This document shows, piece by piece, positions 6,622 to 12,763 of a stretch of DNA of 27,030 bases (position 1 is the stretch's first letter; every line of letters begins with the position of its first letter). Location: IMG/VR virus record IMGVR_UViG_3300033994_001834, positions 1-27,030 of that record; one strand, written 5' to 3'. The notes under the pieces were generated by a model. That model made no database searches. It was not told where the DNA came from and saw only the letters and a program-made list of their open reading frames with translations. A program made the position numbers and the translations under genes. Source of the DNA: a virus.

Positions 6622-7098
6622 CTAGAACGGGATCTCGTCGTCGGGCATCGCGGCGGTGAGCTTCTGCGCCACCGACTTGCGCGGGCCGATCGCGGCCTTG
6701 CCCTTGGTGGGCGAGGGCAGATACTTCTTGACGGTCGCGGAAACCCTGCCGCTCTTCGCCGTGTAGTGGCTGACCTCCACGTTCACGTCGCGACCGACCA
6801 GCGTCGTCGGGTCGATGGTCAGCCGCCCGCTCGCGTCGGGCTGAATGCCCAGCGCGTCGGCCAGTTGACGAGCACGCCAGCCGAGATGCTGGGGCAAGTC
6901 GTCAAAGACGAATTTGAAACCGCCGCTGGCGTCGGTGAGCCGCAGTTTCAGGCACATGCCCTGCGGGTTCTCGTCACAGACCTTGTATTCGTTCGGCCCT
7001 TCCTCTGCCGCGAGAATCGACATCATCCGAATACCAGCCGGAACGATCGGGCGTTCCAGCGTATCGACCGGCGAATCCTGAATGACTCCGAAATCCAT
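6622..7098 (-). CDS. SSB-like protein with acidic C-terminal tip
   Basis: The 158-residue product ends in MPDDEIPF, essentially the SSB C-terminal tip (DDDIPF) that docks replication and repair partners. The body is beta-rich (EYKVCDENPQGMCLKLRLTD, FKFVFDDLP, GRDVNVEVSHYTAKSGRVSATVKKYLPSP), compatible with an OB-fold ssDNA-binding domain, and the preceding tail (PTKGKAAIGPRKSVAQK) is linker-like. It resembles phage proteins of the DUF669 kind encoded beside RecA-like ATPases. The start has AAGGAG at 7 nt. It would coat ssDNA and recruit the recombinase and primase-helicase. Body family uncertain; the tip is clear. Confidence 0.7.
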   Translation of the reverse strand: MDFGVIQDSPVDTLERPIVPAGIRMMSILAAEEGPNEYKVCDENPQGMCLKLRLTDASGGFKFVFDDLPQHLGWRARQLADALGIQPDASGRLTIDPTTLVGRDVNVEVSHYTAKSGRVSATVKKYLPSPTKGKAAIGPRKSVAQKLTAAMPDDEIPF

Positions 7099-7099
7099 T

Positions 7100-7444
7100 T
7101 CACTGCTCCTTCGTTTTAGGTTCCGTTTTCACAACCACTTCTGACGCTTCTTCAATGACGCGCACGCCATGAAGCCACGCATTTGCAACAACCAAATCAG
7201 TCAGGAGCCCGCGCTCGCTGACTTCACTCACCAACCTTTGCAGAGCCCGCAAGAGCTTTGACCCTGACGCCTCCGCTTGTTCCTTCGTCACCTCCGGCAG
7301 CGGACGCATCCGCCGCCCTTCGCGAGGGTTGACCCCGCCGAAACGAATCACGCCCTTGTCGAGGCGGGCCTCGAACTCGTTCCAGCGGAACGTGCTCGGC
7401 GGCCCGCCCTCGTTGATGCGCGGCTCGCGCGGTGGCTGGTTCAC
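7100..7444 (-). CDS. Small hypothetical protein between RecA-like and SSB-like genes
   Basis: I place the start at GTG 7444, where it overlaps the RecA-like stop as GTGA; a longer frame reaching 7801 is a shadow of that gene. The 114 residues have a Pro- and Arg-rich N-terminus, then a segment WNEFEARLDKGVIRF and a mostly helical second half (SKLLRALQRLVSEVSERGLLTDLVVANAWLHGV) with a charged tail. No family recognised. Tight placement suggests an accessory factor of the recombination pair. Confidence 0.65.
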   Translation of the reverse strand: MNQPPREPRINEGGPPSTFRWNEFEARLDKGVIRFGGVNPREGRRMRPLPEVTKEQAEASGSKLLRALQRLVSEVSERGLLTDLVVANAWLHGVRVIEEASEVVVKTEPKTKEQ

Positions 7445-8352
7445 GACGCGGCCTCCGCGGTCAGTTCCGTCAGCCGCGCCTCGATCTGCCGCAGGAGCAC
7501 GTCGCCCTGGCCCTCGGTGAGGTCGCCGACGGCAACCTTCGCGAGGATCTTCGGCCGCAACCGCTCCAGCGCCGGGACCGCGGCCACCGCAATCGCGGCG
7601 GTCGTGTCGGCGATCAACTTGCCGGTGTCGATCTCCGGCTCGGTCTTGAGCCGCGGCGTCGGCTCGTGACCGCCCGCGAGCCACTCGGCGAGCCGCTTGC
7701 CGGTCTCGACCGTGATGGGCTTCGGGTCGCCGCTGAAAAGCCCCGTCCTGTCCTTGCTGACCGTCGCGTAGTGGCCGTCGTGGATGAGGTCGAGCACGCA
7801 CGTGAACTCGTACTCAAGCCCGTCGCGGGCTTCGAGTTTCATCCCGAGCTTGGTCACCTTCTTCTTGCCGTGGTCGTCAACCTGGGCGGTCTCCGTTTTG
7901 GAGCGGCCCGTGCAGATGACATGCGCCGGGCTGCGGAGAATCGCATCCACGAAGGCCCGCCATCGCGGTGTGATGACCGAGAAGGCGCTCCACGTGTTGC
8001 CACGAAACTGGGCCTTGGCGATGTCGTCCACCAACTCCAGGCACCCGCCGCTGCCGCTCCAGCAGTGCGTGACGGAGTCGATGATGATGACCTCGTAGCC
8101 AGCCTGCTCGGCTGCCGTGATCGCCTCGATGTACCGCTCCGGGGAAAAGGGCGGCCGCAAGTCGATCACGTCGAAATCGTGCAGCGTGTCGTAGAGGTCG
8201 GACGATCCTTCCTCCGTGTCGATCACGACCGTCTTGCCGCCCAGCCCTTTGGCAAGCAACAGAGCGCCGTAGGTCTTCCCGCCCCCGCTGGGGCTTCCGA
8301 GCAACAGCCGCAAACGTGTGGCACTGCGGCGGGCCTTGCGAATCTGAACCAT
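7441..8352 (-). CDS. RecA-like phage ATPase (AAA_24/Sak4-type)
   Basis: The 303-residue product carries Walker A GSPSGGGKT (19-27), VVIDTEEGSSDLYD (switch region typical of this family), Walker B YEVIIIDSVTHCW (Asp92), and a motif-III-like AHVICTGRSK. This layout is that of single-domain phage RecA-like proteins, some of which (Sak4) are SSB-stimulated single-strand annealing factors. The C-terminal 90 residues (after LAEWLAGG) are helical and unassigned. It lies two genes upstream of the SSB-like gene on the same transcript, as Sak4-type recombinases often do. The ATPase assignment is firm; the recombinase role is inference. Confidence 0.85.
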   Translation of the reverse strand: MVQIRKARRSATRLRLLLGSPSGGGKTYGALLLAKGLGGKTVVIDTEEGSSDLYDTLHDFDVIDLRPPFSPERYIEAITAAEQAGYEVIIIDSVTHCWSGSGGCLELVDDIAKAQFRGNTWSAFSVITPRWRAFVDAILRSPAHVICTGRSKTETAQVDDHGKKKVTKLGMKLEARDGLEYEFTCVLDLIHDGHYATVSKDRTGLFSGDPKPITVETGKRLAEWLAGGHEPTPRLKTEPEIDTGKLIADTTAAIAVAAVPALERLRPKILAKVAVGDLTEGQGDVLLRQIEARLTELTAEAAS

Positions 8353-8439
8353 GTGAGTCCGTGTCCTTTCGTTTCTTGGTTTCGTTCCTGAAAACCCGGC
8401 TCCGCGTCCTGCCTTGCCGGGCGGTCCCTTCCGTGGGTC

Positions 8440-8472
8440 ACCGCGGCTCCGCCGCGGTTCCTGTGTTTTTTT
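8440..8472 (+). terminator. Plus-strand hairpin followed by a T-run
   Basis: ACCGCGG (8440-8446) and CCGCGGT (8452-8458) form a 7-bp stem with a 5-nt loop, and seven T residues follow at 8466-8472. This resembles an intrinsic terminator for plus-strand transcripts, but no plus-strand gene precedes it. It might stop antisense read-through into the early operon. The stem-to-T distance is long, so confidence is low. Confidence 0.3.
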
Positions 8473-8510
8473 CGAGCCGTTTTCTCCCTTGAGGGCGGGT
8501 AGTTCTAAGT

Positions 8511-8556
8511 GGGGGGGGGGGGGGGGGGCCCCCCGGGCCGCCCCCCCCCCCCCCCC
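8511..8556. repeat. Homopolymer G18/C6...C16 tract
   Basis: Eighteen G (8511-8528) are followed by C6, GGG, CC, G and then sixteen C (8541-8556). The two runs could pair into a very stable hairpin. It lies in the 236-bp gap (8353-8588) between the RecA-like gene and the next small gene, which otherwise holds the hairpin at 8440. It may be natural or an assembly or poly-G sequencing artefact; run lengths should not be trusted. Confidence 0.8.
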
Positions 8557-8588
8557 AATATCCGTGCCATTTCCCCCGTGTTTTTTCG

Positions 8589-8843
8589 CTAGAACGGCAT
8601 CACGTCATCCGGCGTGACGGCGAAGTGCTGGCGTCCCTGCCCAGGCAGATGTGCCGCGACGTGGTACGTGTTCTCACTGAGCACCTCGATCACGGTGGCG
8701 CGGGCGGTGGCGTTCACTGTGCCGGGCACGCGGATCGTGAGCGAGTCGCCGACCGCGAACTCCTGCGGGCGAGCGCCGTAGGTGTCGGCCATCCCGGCGA
8801 TGGCAGCGGCGTATTCGCGGGCGTGAGCATCCGTATTGAGCAT
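8589..8843 (-). CDS. Small protein with SSB-like C-terminal tip
   Basis: The 84-residue product starts at ATG 8843 (GGA about 9 nt upstream). Residues 1-25 form a helix (AREYAAAIAGMADTYGARP), then a small beta-barrel-like part follows: FAVGDSLTIRVPGTVNATARATVIEVLSENTYHVAAHLP. It ends in TPDDVMPF, which resembles the DDDIPF tip of SSB. The barrel resembles SH3-like or KOW-like modules, without a clear match. It is encoded just downstream of the prim-pol gene. The tip suggests it may bind the same partner pockets as SSB; this is inference. Confidence 0.6.
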   Translation of the reverse strand: MLNTDAHAREYAAAIAGMADTYGARPQEFAVGDSLTIRVPGTVNATARATVIEVLSENTYHVAAHLPGQGRQHFAVTPDDVMPF

Positions 8844-8925
8844 GGGAAACTTTCCTTTCTTCCGAGGGGGCAAACTAGACAGACGTTTAGTGGGTCGCGG
8901 AAATGTAATTTCGATTGCTTTGCCG

Positions 8926-9459
8926 TCAAGCAAGTTTTTCGAGAATCGTTTCGCACTCGTTTTTCAGGCTAAAACGCGCGACGCTTTCAAAGTCACGTAG
9001 CGCAATTCGCGCGGGCTCGCAGTCGGCGGGGCTCACCAGCCAGCGGTAGGCGGTCCCGCTGGGGTGGGTGCTGGGCGGGAGGACGCTCTGGGCGGGTTTG
9101 CCGCCGAACCGAACCTCGATCCCGGCGAGCTTTTTCCAGCCCCACGGCGGCAGCGGCTCCGCGAGCCGGAAGAGACGGTGCTCGCCGCGACTGCTGGCCC
9201 ACGTCGGCGTGTCGATGTCGAGCAGGCCCAGGGCGGCGAGCGTCTCGCGTCCCGCCGGATCGTCGTACTCGATGTCGATCAGATTGCCGGAGCCGCAGAG
9301 CAGGCCGACGTTGTCGCCAGCGGCCAGCCACCGATCAATCGTCGCCGGGTCTGCGGAAGCCAGCGTGTTCCACGCGTTGCCGACCGGGATCTTGCCGCAG
9401 CGGGCCACGCGCACGCAGGCCGCCCCGTAGCCCAGAAGTGCCTTCAAGTCTTCGTCCAT
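8926..9459 (-). CDS. Prim-pol domain protein (primase/polymerase N-terminal type)
   Basis: The 177-residue product resembles the bifunctional primase/polymerase N-terminal domain. Visible landmarks are the opening LLGYGAACVRVARCGKIPV, the helix IDRWLAAGDNVGLLCGSGNL, the metal-site strand LIDIEYDD (Asp62 and Glu64 in place of the usual DxD), SSRGEHRLFRL (residues 89-99, family 'S.g.gHlyf') and VLPPSTHPSGTAYRW (126-140), a strong family signature. The domain is followed by only about 35 residues, so no helicase is attached. Start at ATG 9459 with AAAGGC upstream; an operator-bearing promoter lies 40 bp further. Its relation to the second primase module at 3.4-5.1 kb is discussed in the findings. 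Confidence 0.85.
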   Translation of the reverse strand: MDEDLKALLGYGAACVRVARCGKIPVGNAWNTLASADPATIDRWLAAGDNVGLLCGSGNLIDIEYDDPAGRETLAALGLLDIDTPTWASSRGEHRLFRLAEPLPPWGWKKLAGIEVRFGGKPAQSVLPPSTHPSGTAYRWLVSPADCEPARIALRDFESVARFSLKNECETILEKLA

Positions 9460-9498
9460 CGCAGTGCCTTTCTTCGCGATGTTGCGGCTTCGCCACGT

Positions 9499-9526
9499 AG
9501 AGTAGCAGTACCGCAACTTGTGTCAA
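9499..9526 (-). promoter_or_regulatory. Promoter P1 with 16-bp operator (prim-pol gene)
   Basis: On the minus strand, -35 TTGACA (9521-9526) and -10 TACTCT (9499-9504) are 16 bp apart. The plus-strand sequence GTAGCAGTACCGCAAC (9502-9517) is an imperfect palindrome centred on GTAC, and the same element recurs at two other promoters. The start site would be near 9492, leaving about 33 nt of leader before the prim-pol ATG. Confidence 0.7.
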
Positions 9527-9666
9527 CCAAGAATCCCAATGAACGTCAAAACAGCAGAGATGCCGTCGTGGACGGCGCGAGCTGCCGGGGAGTCGGTGCC
9601 TAGTTCCTGGCCCAGGCGGACCAGCACCAGCGACCGAATCAAAGAATCCCAATCAATGCGTTTCAA
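9523..9666 (-). CDS. 47-residue hypothetical protein with TTG start
   Basis: A TTG at 9666 is preceded by GGAGG at 6 nt spacing and opens a 47-residue frame: MKRIDWDSLIRSLVLVRLGQ, then ELGTDSPAARAVHDGISAVLTFIGILG. It is amphipathic to hydrophobic. The stop codon lies within the -35 box of promoter P1. The strong ribosome site is the main evidence; I recognise no family. Confidence 0.45.
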   Translation of the reverse strand: MKRIDWDSLIRSLVLVRLGQELGTDSPAARAVHDGISAVLTFIGILG

Positions 9667-9745
9667 GCGTGCCCTCCGTGGATTGAAAGTGCCACCCGTT
9701 TTGCGGCTGTCGGCGGGCCGGGTGGCCCCACCCTTGAATCGTCTA

Positions 9746-10072
9746 CTACTCGACTGACGCGAACTGCTCGTAGTCGGCCGCGAACTCGGCGGCGTGGTGC
9801 TGATCGAACTCGTTGGCGACGCGGATCCCGGCCTGCGCGAACGTCGCATAGAACGTCGGGACAGCGATGCCCGACAGCCCGGCCTTCATGGCTTCCGCGA
9901 AATCGTGAACCGCCTCGTCTAGGCAGCCCTTGCAGGCGACGCGGAGCCGGACCGTGAGGTCTTTGGAGTGGTGCCCGATGTCTTCGCTGGCCCAGCCGAG
10001 GATGCGGAGCCGATCAACGCAGGCTTCCATAGCCTTCGTGCAGCCGTTCGTGGTCATCTGGTCGAGGTTCAT
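9746..10072 (-). CDS. Hypothetical phage protein (108 aa)
   Basis: I choose ATG 10072 (AAAGGAA 8 nt upstream); a longer frame to 10171 shadows the neighbouring gene. The 108 residues are mainly helical (TKAMEACVDRLRILGWASEDIGHHSKDLTVRLRVACKGCLDEAVHDFAEAMKAGL). Two Cys lie as CKGC near residue 60, and the second half is Ala- and His-rich. No family recognised. It is the second gene on the transcript from promoter P2. Confidence 0.6.
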   Translation of the reverse strand: MNLDQMTTNGCTKAMEACVDRLRILGWASEDIGHHSKDLTVRLRVACKGCLDEAVHDFAEAMKAGLSGIAVPTFYATFAQAGIRVANEFDQHHAAEFAADYEQFASVE

Positions 10073-10091
10073 CGTTTGGGTTCCTTTCTGT

Positions 10092-10406
10092 TTAGAGGCT
10101 GGTGAAGAGCCCGGTGGTGTCGAGGAAGTCGGCTTGGAGCGTGTCGCAGTAGACGTTTTCGCTGGTGGCAATCACGGTGTACTTAGTGCCCCAGAGCCGA
10201 CCGTACTCGACCGTGTAGGTGTCGCTCGGGGTCAGCCGAATCGTCACCATGTTGATTCCGTCCTTGATCCAGCCCGGCTTGGCTGGCAGCTTGAACCGCA
10301 CGCCCGACTCAATCGCGGCGAAACACTTTGCCCCGGTCATTGCGGCGAACCGGCCGCCCCCGAGTTGGCCGATGATCGTGTTTGCGATTTGCAACCCGCT
10401 TGTCAT
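10092..10406 (-). CDS. Hypothetical phage protein (104 aa)
   Basis: The 104-residue product begins MTSGLQIANTIIGQLGGGRFAAMTGAKCFAAIESGVRFKLP, then becomes beta-rich (MVTIRLTPSDTYTVEYGRLWGTKYTVIATSENVYCDTLQADF). The first half recalls phage proteins with 'tIlqQLGGnrFiaMTGak', a conserved arrangement I have seen in phage early genes without known function. The start codon has GGAAAG immediately upstream. It is the first gene after operator-bearing promoter P2, so it is likely early and under the same control as the prim-pol gene. Confidence 0.7.
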   Translation of the reverse strand: MTSGLQIANTIIGQLGGGRFAAMTGAKCFAAIESGVRFKLPAKPGWIKDGINMVTIRLTPSDTYTVEYGRLWGTKYTVIATSENVYCDTLQADFLDTTGLFTSL

Positions 10407-10458
10407 CTTTCCGTCTCCCGTTTTCCGTTGCGTCAGGTCTCACTCGCCTGACACCCAC

Positions 10459-10486
10459 ATAGTAGCAGTATCGCAACTTCGTGCAA
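10459..10486 (-). promoter_or_regulatory. Promoter P2 with 16-bp operator
   Basis: On the minus strand, -35 TTGCAC (10481-10486) and -10 TACTAT (10459-10464) are 16 bp apart. The operator reads GTAGCAGTATCGCAAC on the plus strand (10462-10477), differing at one base from that of P1. It lies in the 124-bp gap between two minus-strand genes; the rest of the gap shows no other signal. Confidence 0.68.
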
Positions 10487-10530
10487 GGGGACTTGAGCAT
10501 TTTCCTAAAAACAGGCTTTTCGCCCGCGAT

Positions 10531-10845
10531 TTAGCGGCTTTTCTTCCGCTTGGCGGTGCGACGCTTCCCGCTGGACACCTTGCGGGATGCGGCATTGATG
10601 GTCGCCCGCGTGGATAGCGTGCCCCGCAGAGCTTCCGCAGAGGCCCGGCTGACGCTCCAGGCCCGGCCGTTGATCAGCCAGCCTTCGAGGCGGCCGCCGA
10701 CTGTCCGGTCGCCGTGGGGCTCGCCCTTTTCGTTCCGCGGCAAGTGCGCGAGGAGGTCGCGGCGGATGTACTGCTCACTGCAGCCCGCGATTTTCGCGGC
10801 TTTTGCCACCGAAACCCAATCATCTTGGACGGCCATCGCGATCAT
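10531..10845 (-). CDS. HTH regulator or excisionase-like protein with basic tail
   Basis: The product is 104 residues from ATG 10845 (or 101 from ATG 10836). It has a MerR/excisionase-type helix-turn-helix near its N-terminus (VSVAKAAKIAGCSEQYIRRDLL). A segment GRLEGWLINGRAWSVSRASAEALR follows, typical of Xis or terminase-small-like modules, then a strongly basic Ser-rich tail (SGKRRTAKRKKSR). It is divergent from the plus-strand integrase, as regulators and Xis genes usually are. Its own promoter carries the shared operator within its spacer, so it may be autoregulated. Whether it is the operator-binding protein is unproven. Confidence 0.7.
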   Translation of the reverse strand: MIAMAVQDDWVSVAKAAKIAGCSEQYIRRDLLAHLPRNEKGEPHGDRTVGGRLEGWLINGRAWSVSRASAEALRGTLSTRATINAASRKVSSGKRRTAKRKKSR

Positions 10846-10851
10846 GCCCCA

Positions 10852-10879
10852 ATCGTAGTAGCGGAGCCGCAACAGTCAA
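10852..10879 (-). promoter_or_regulatory. Promoter P3 with 16-bp operator (HTH gene)
   Basis: On the minus strand, -35 TTGACT (10874-10879) and -10 TACGAT (10852-10857) are separated by exactly the 16-bp operator (10858-10873, GTAGCGGAGCCGCAAC on plus). The expected start site is near 10845, the position of the first ATG, so the transcript may be leaderless. Confidence 0.6.
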
Positions 10880-10984
10880 CCGCGTACCGAAGCCTGCCGG
10901 GGGGTTGCCGCTGGCGGCCCCAGAGCCGGAAAATACGCTGACTGAACAAAACATCGAGCGGAGGGCACTCCCGCTGAAGTTTTG

Positions 10985-11018
10985 TATACTATGAAGGAAC
11001 GGACCTAAAACAGTGAGG
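10985..11018 (+). promoter_or_regulatory. Putative -10 region and ribosome site of the plus-strand integrase
   Basis: TATACT at 10985-10990 is a good -10 box; no clear -35 is seen 17 bp upstream, where the imperfect inverted repeat AGCGGAG-GGCA-CTCCCGCT lies instead, a possible activator or repressor site. GAGG at about 11015-11018 is 7 nt before the ATG. Weakly supported. Confidence 0.35.
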
Positions 11019-11025
11019 CAAAACG

Positions 11026-11913
11026 ATGATTTTACGCGAATTTCTACTTGAGCGTTACGCGATTCTGCACAACCTGAAACCGCGAAGCGTCGAGTTGTAC
11101 GAGTTTACAATCGACCGCTTCCGAGACTTTCTTGGGCGCGAGCCGGAACTGTCCGATTTGGAGGATCTTGTCGTCTCCAAATTCCTCCGCTGGCGGGCTG
11201 TCACGCCGCACAAAGGCAAGATCGCCCGACCGGCCTCTGTACAGAAAGACAAATGCCAGCTTTTAGGGTTGTGGAATGCCGCCGCCCGCAAGCGTCTGGT
11301 TGAGCACTTCCCCGATCTGGCCAGAAACATCGTCCGCGTGCCGCACAGGCAGCCCCAGGCGTACACGGTGGACGACATCAGCCGGATGGTAAGGGTCGCG
11401 AAGACTCGCTACGGGGCAATCGGCCCGGCCCCGGCGGCGTGGTTTTGGCCGACGCTCTTAATGAGCGCGTACTACACGGGCGAGAGGGTGGGCAGCCACC
11501 TCGAAGTCCGGTGGGAACAGGTCGATTCCAACCGCCGCACCATCACGTTTCTGTCGGAGCACCGGAAGGGGCTCGGACGCACGATTACGCGGGCGATCAC
11601 GCCCCAGCTTGTGCAGATGCTCGACCGGGAGCGACGAGCCCCAGGCGAGCTTGTGTGGCCGTGGCTAGAGCACCGGGCGATCGGGTCCATCTGGCCGCGG
11701 ATCGCAGCCATCTGCAAGACGGCGGGAGTCACCCCAAAGGGCTTCCACGGCATCCGCAAGAGCAGCGGCAGTTATGTGAAGGCAGGCGGCGGGGATGCCA
11801 CCGAATTTCTCACGCACGCGGACGGTCGGACAACCCGCGAGCATTACCTTGATCCAAAGATCGTCGGCGAGGCGTCGGCTCTCGACTACTTGCCGCCGCT
11901 CGATCTGAGTTGA
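11026..11913 (+). CDS. int: Tyrosine recombinase/phage integrase
   Basis: The 295-residue product is the only clear plus-strand gene. It has an SAM-like core-binding domain (residues 1-105, LKPRSVELYEFTIDRFRDFL) and a catalytic domain with Arg154 (TGERVGSHLEVRW), Lys181 (HRKGLG), His241-x-x-Arg244 (FHGIRKSSGSYV), His264 (LTHADGRTT) and Tyr274 (EHYLDP), the full R-K-H-R-H-Y set. It would catalyse integration or excision at att sites. It is divergent from the HTH gene and ends inside a strong convergent hairpin. No duplicated att core can be recognised in the window. Confidence 0.92.
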   Translation: MILREFLLERYAILHNLKPRSVELYEFTIDRFRDFLGREPELSDLEDLVVSKFLRWRAVTPHKGKIARPASVQKDKCQLLGLWNAAARKRLVEHFPDLARNIVRVPHRQPQAYTVDDISRMVRVAKTRYGAIGPAPAAWFWPTLLMSAYYTGERVGSHLEVRWEQVDSNRRTITFLSEHRKGLGRTITRAITPQLVQMLDRERRAPGELVWPWLEHRAIGSIWPRIAAICKTAGVTPKGFHGIRKSSGSYVKAGGGDATEFLTHADGRTTREHYLDPKIVGEASALDYLPPLDLS

Positions 11914-11980
11914 CCCGGGCACGGTGGGGGTCGCAGGCGGAAAGGACGGACGCCGCGACCTCTCCCACCGGCCCGGGTCA
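11911..11980. terminator. Long bidirectional hairpin between convergent genes
   Basis: The arms 11911-11939 and 11951-11980 pair over 27 bp in four blocks (TGACCCGGGC, CGGTGGG, GGTCGC, GGCG), separated by small bulges, around an 11-nt loop. The outermost three bases of each arm are the stop codons of the integrase (plus) and of the small minus-strand gene. No long U-run follows on either strand. It is placed to stop both convergent transcripts. Confidence 0.75.
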
Positions 11981-12178
11981 TTGCTCCGCTGGTCTCTGGA
12001 TGTTCTCCCTCGCCGCCAGGATCGCCATCAGACGCTCGCGCTCTTCGAGCAATCTCCCGATCATGCGGGCCGCCGTGCCCGCCGTCGCCGTCCATGAGTT
12101 GCTGGGTCCGTGGCGGTTCACCCAAAGCCATGCCTCGTTGGCTTCGTCCTCGGAGTAGGGCACGCGTTGCTGGATCAC
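11978..12178 (-). CDS. Small hypothetical protein (66 aa)
   Basis: GTG 12178 overlaps the stop of the preceding gene as GTGA. The 66 residues read as two helices: SEDEANEAWLWVNRHGPSN and a longer amphipathic TAARMIGRLLEERERLMAILAARENI that could form a coiled coil. No family recognised. It is the last gene of the middle transcript before the convergent hairpin. Confidence 0.6.
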   Translation of the reverse strand: MIQQRVPYSEDEANEAWLWVNRHGPSNSWTATAGTAARMIGRLLEERERLMAILAARENIQRPAEQ

Positions 12179-12675
12179 TCGCTCTCCTCTTGATAGAGAA
12201 GCAGGGCTAACAGCGAATAACTCGCGAGATCAAGCAAATTATCGGTGACCGACTCGTGCGGCAAGTTCCCCGTCTTGTTGAACACGGCCAGCCGCGTCAC
12301 CTTGTCGCTCAGTCGCACCATCGCGCCCTGCCACGCCGGGATCCCGACGAACTCAGCGCCGCGGCGGATGTTCAAGAGCGGGTCGGTGCCGTCGGGGCAG
12401 CCGTACCCGGCGCTCTTGCTGATGTGCAGTTCGCGGAGCGTGTCGAGGAGATCGAAATACTTCTGCGAGACAGGATGCACGTCCGAGGCCCGCATCACGC
12501 CGTCGCCACGGAGCGATCCCTCATTGGACAGCGGGCGCGGCTGGCACTTGCCGCCGTCGCAGCACCCTTCCCGCCTGTAGCCACGAAGCTTCGGGTCGTC
12601 GGCGGGCGTGTTGTCGAGGCGGTCGCGGACGGCGGAGCGGAGGGCGTCGTTGGCTTCGGTGAGGCTGGGGCTCAT
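12175..12675 (-). CDS. Phage protein resembling DUF1599/nucleotide-modification-associated family
   Basis: The 166-residue product has an N-terminal part with two Cys pairs (REGCCDGGKC) and a conserved-looking C-terminal half: ISKSAGYGCPDGTDPLLNIRRGAEFVGIPAWQGAMVRLSDKVTRL, then ESVTDNLLDLASYSLLALLLY. The pattern 'K..YG....PL.N......g....q....Rl.DK..Rl......ES..D.LLDLA.Y' occurs in phage proteins of the DUF1599 type, all-alpha relatives of MazG/dUTPase-like nucleotide hydrolases. Start has AGAAAGGA upstream. A role in nucleotide pools or DNA modification is family-based inference. Confidence 0.55.
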   Translation of the reverse strand: MSPSLTEANDALRSAVRDRLDNTPADDPKLRGYRREGCCDGGKCQPRPLSNEGSLRGDGVMRASDVHPVSQKYFDLLDTLRELHISKSAGYGCPDGTDPLLNIRRGAEFVGIPAWQGAMVRLSDKVTRLAVFNKTGNLPHESVTDNLLDLASYSLLALLLYQEESE

Positions 12676-12763
12676 TGTTGTCCTTTCTCCGAGGAGTCGA
12701 TGAGCGACTGCGGAATCGCGACGCTCGACTGCCGTTATCTAGTCGGCGTCAAGCCCGGTGGGT

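Noticed and set aside
7432-8391. A 319-codon plus-strand open frame
   Set aside because: Antisense to the RecA-like ATPase, which has intact Walker motifs.
9691-9725. GCCACCC...GGGTGGC inverted repeat
   Set aside because: The loop is over 20 nt and no T-run follows; not convincing as a terminator or operator.
9746-10171. N-terminal extensions of several genes, such as a start at 10171
   Set aside because: The extra residues shadow the upstream gene, while the internal ATG has a well spaced ribosome site.
10880-11025. Phage attachment site next to the plus-strand integrase
   Set aside because: An att core cannot be recognised without the host junctions; no tRNA-like sequence or suitable direct repeat was found.
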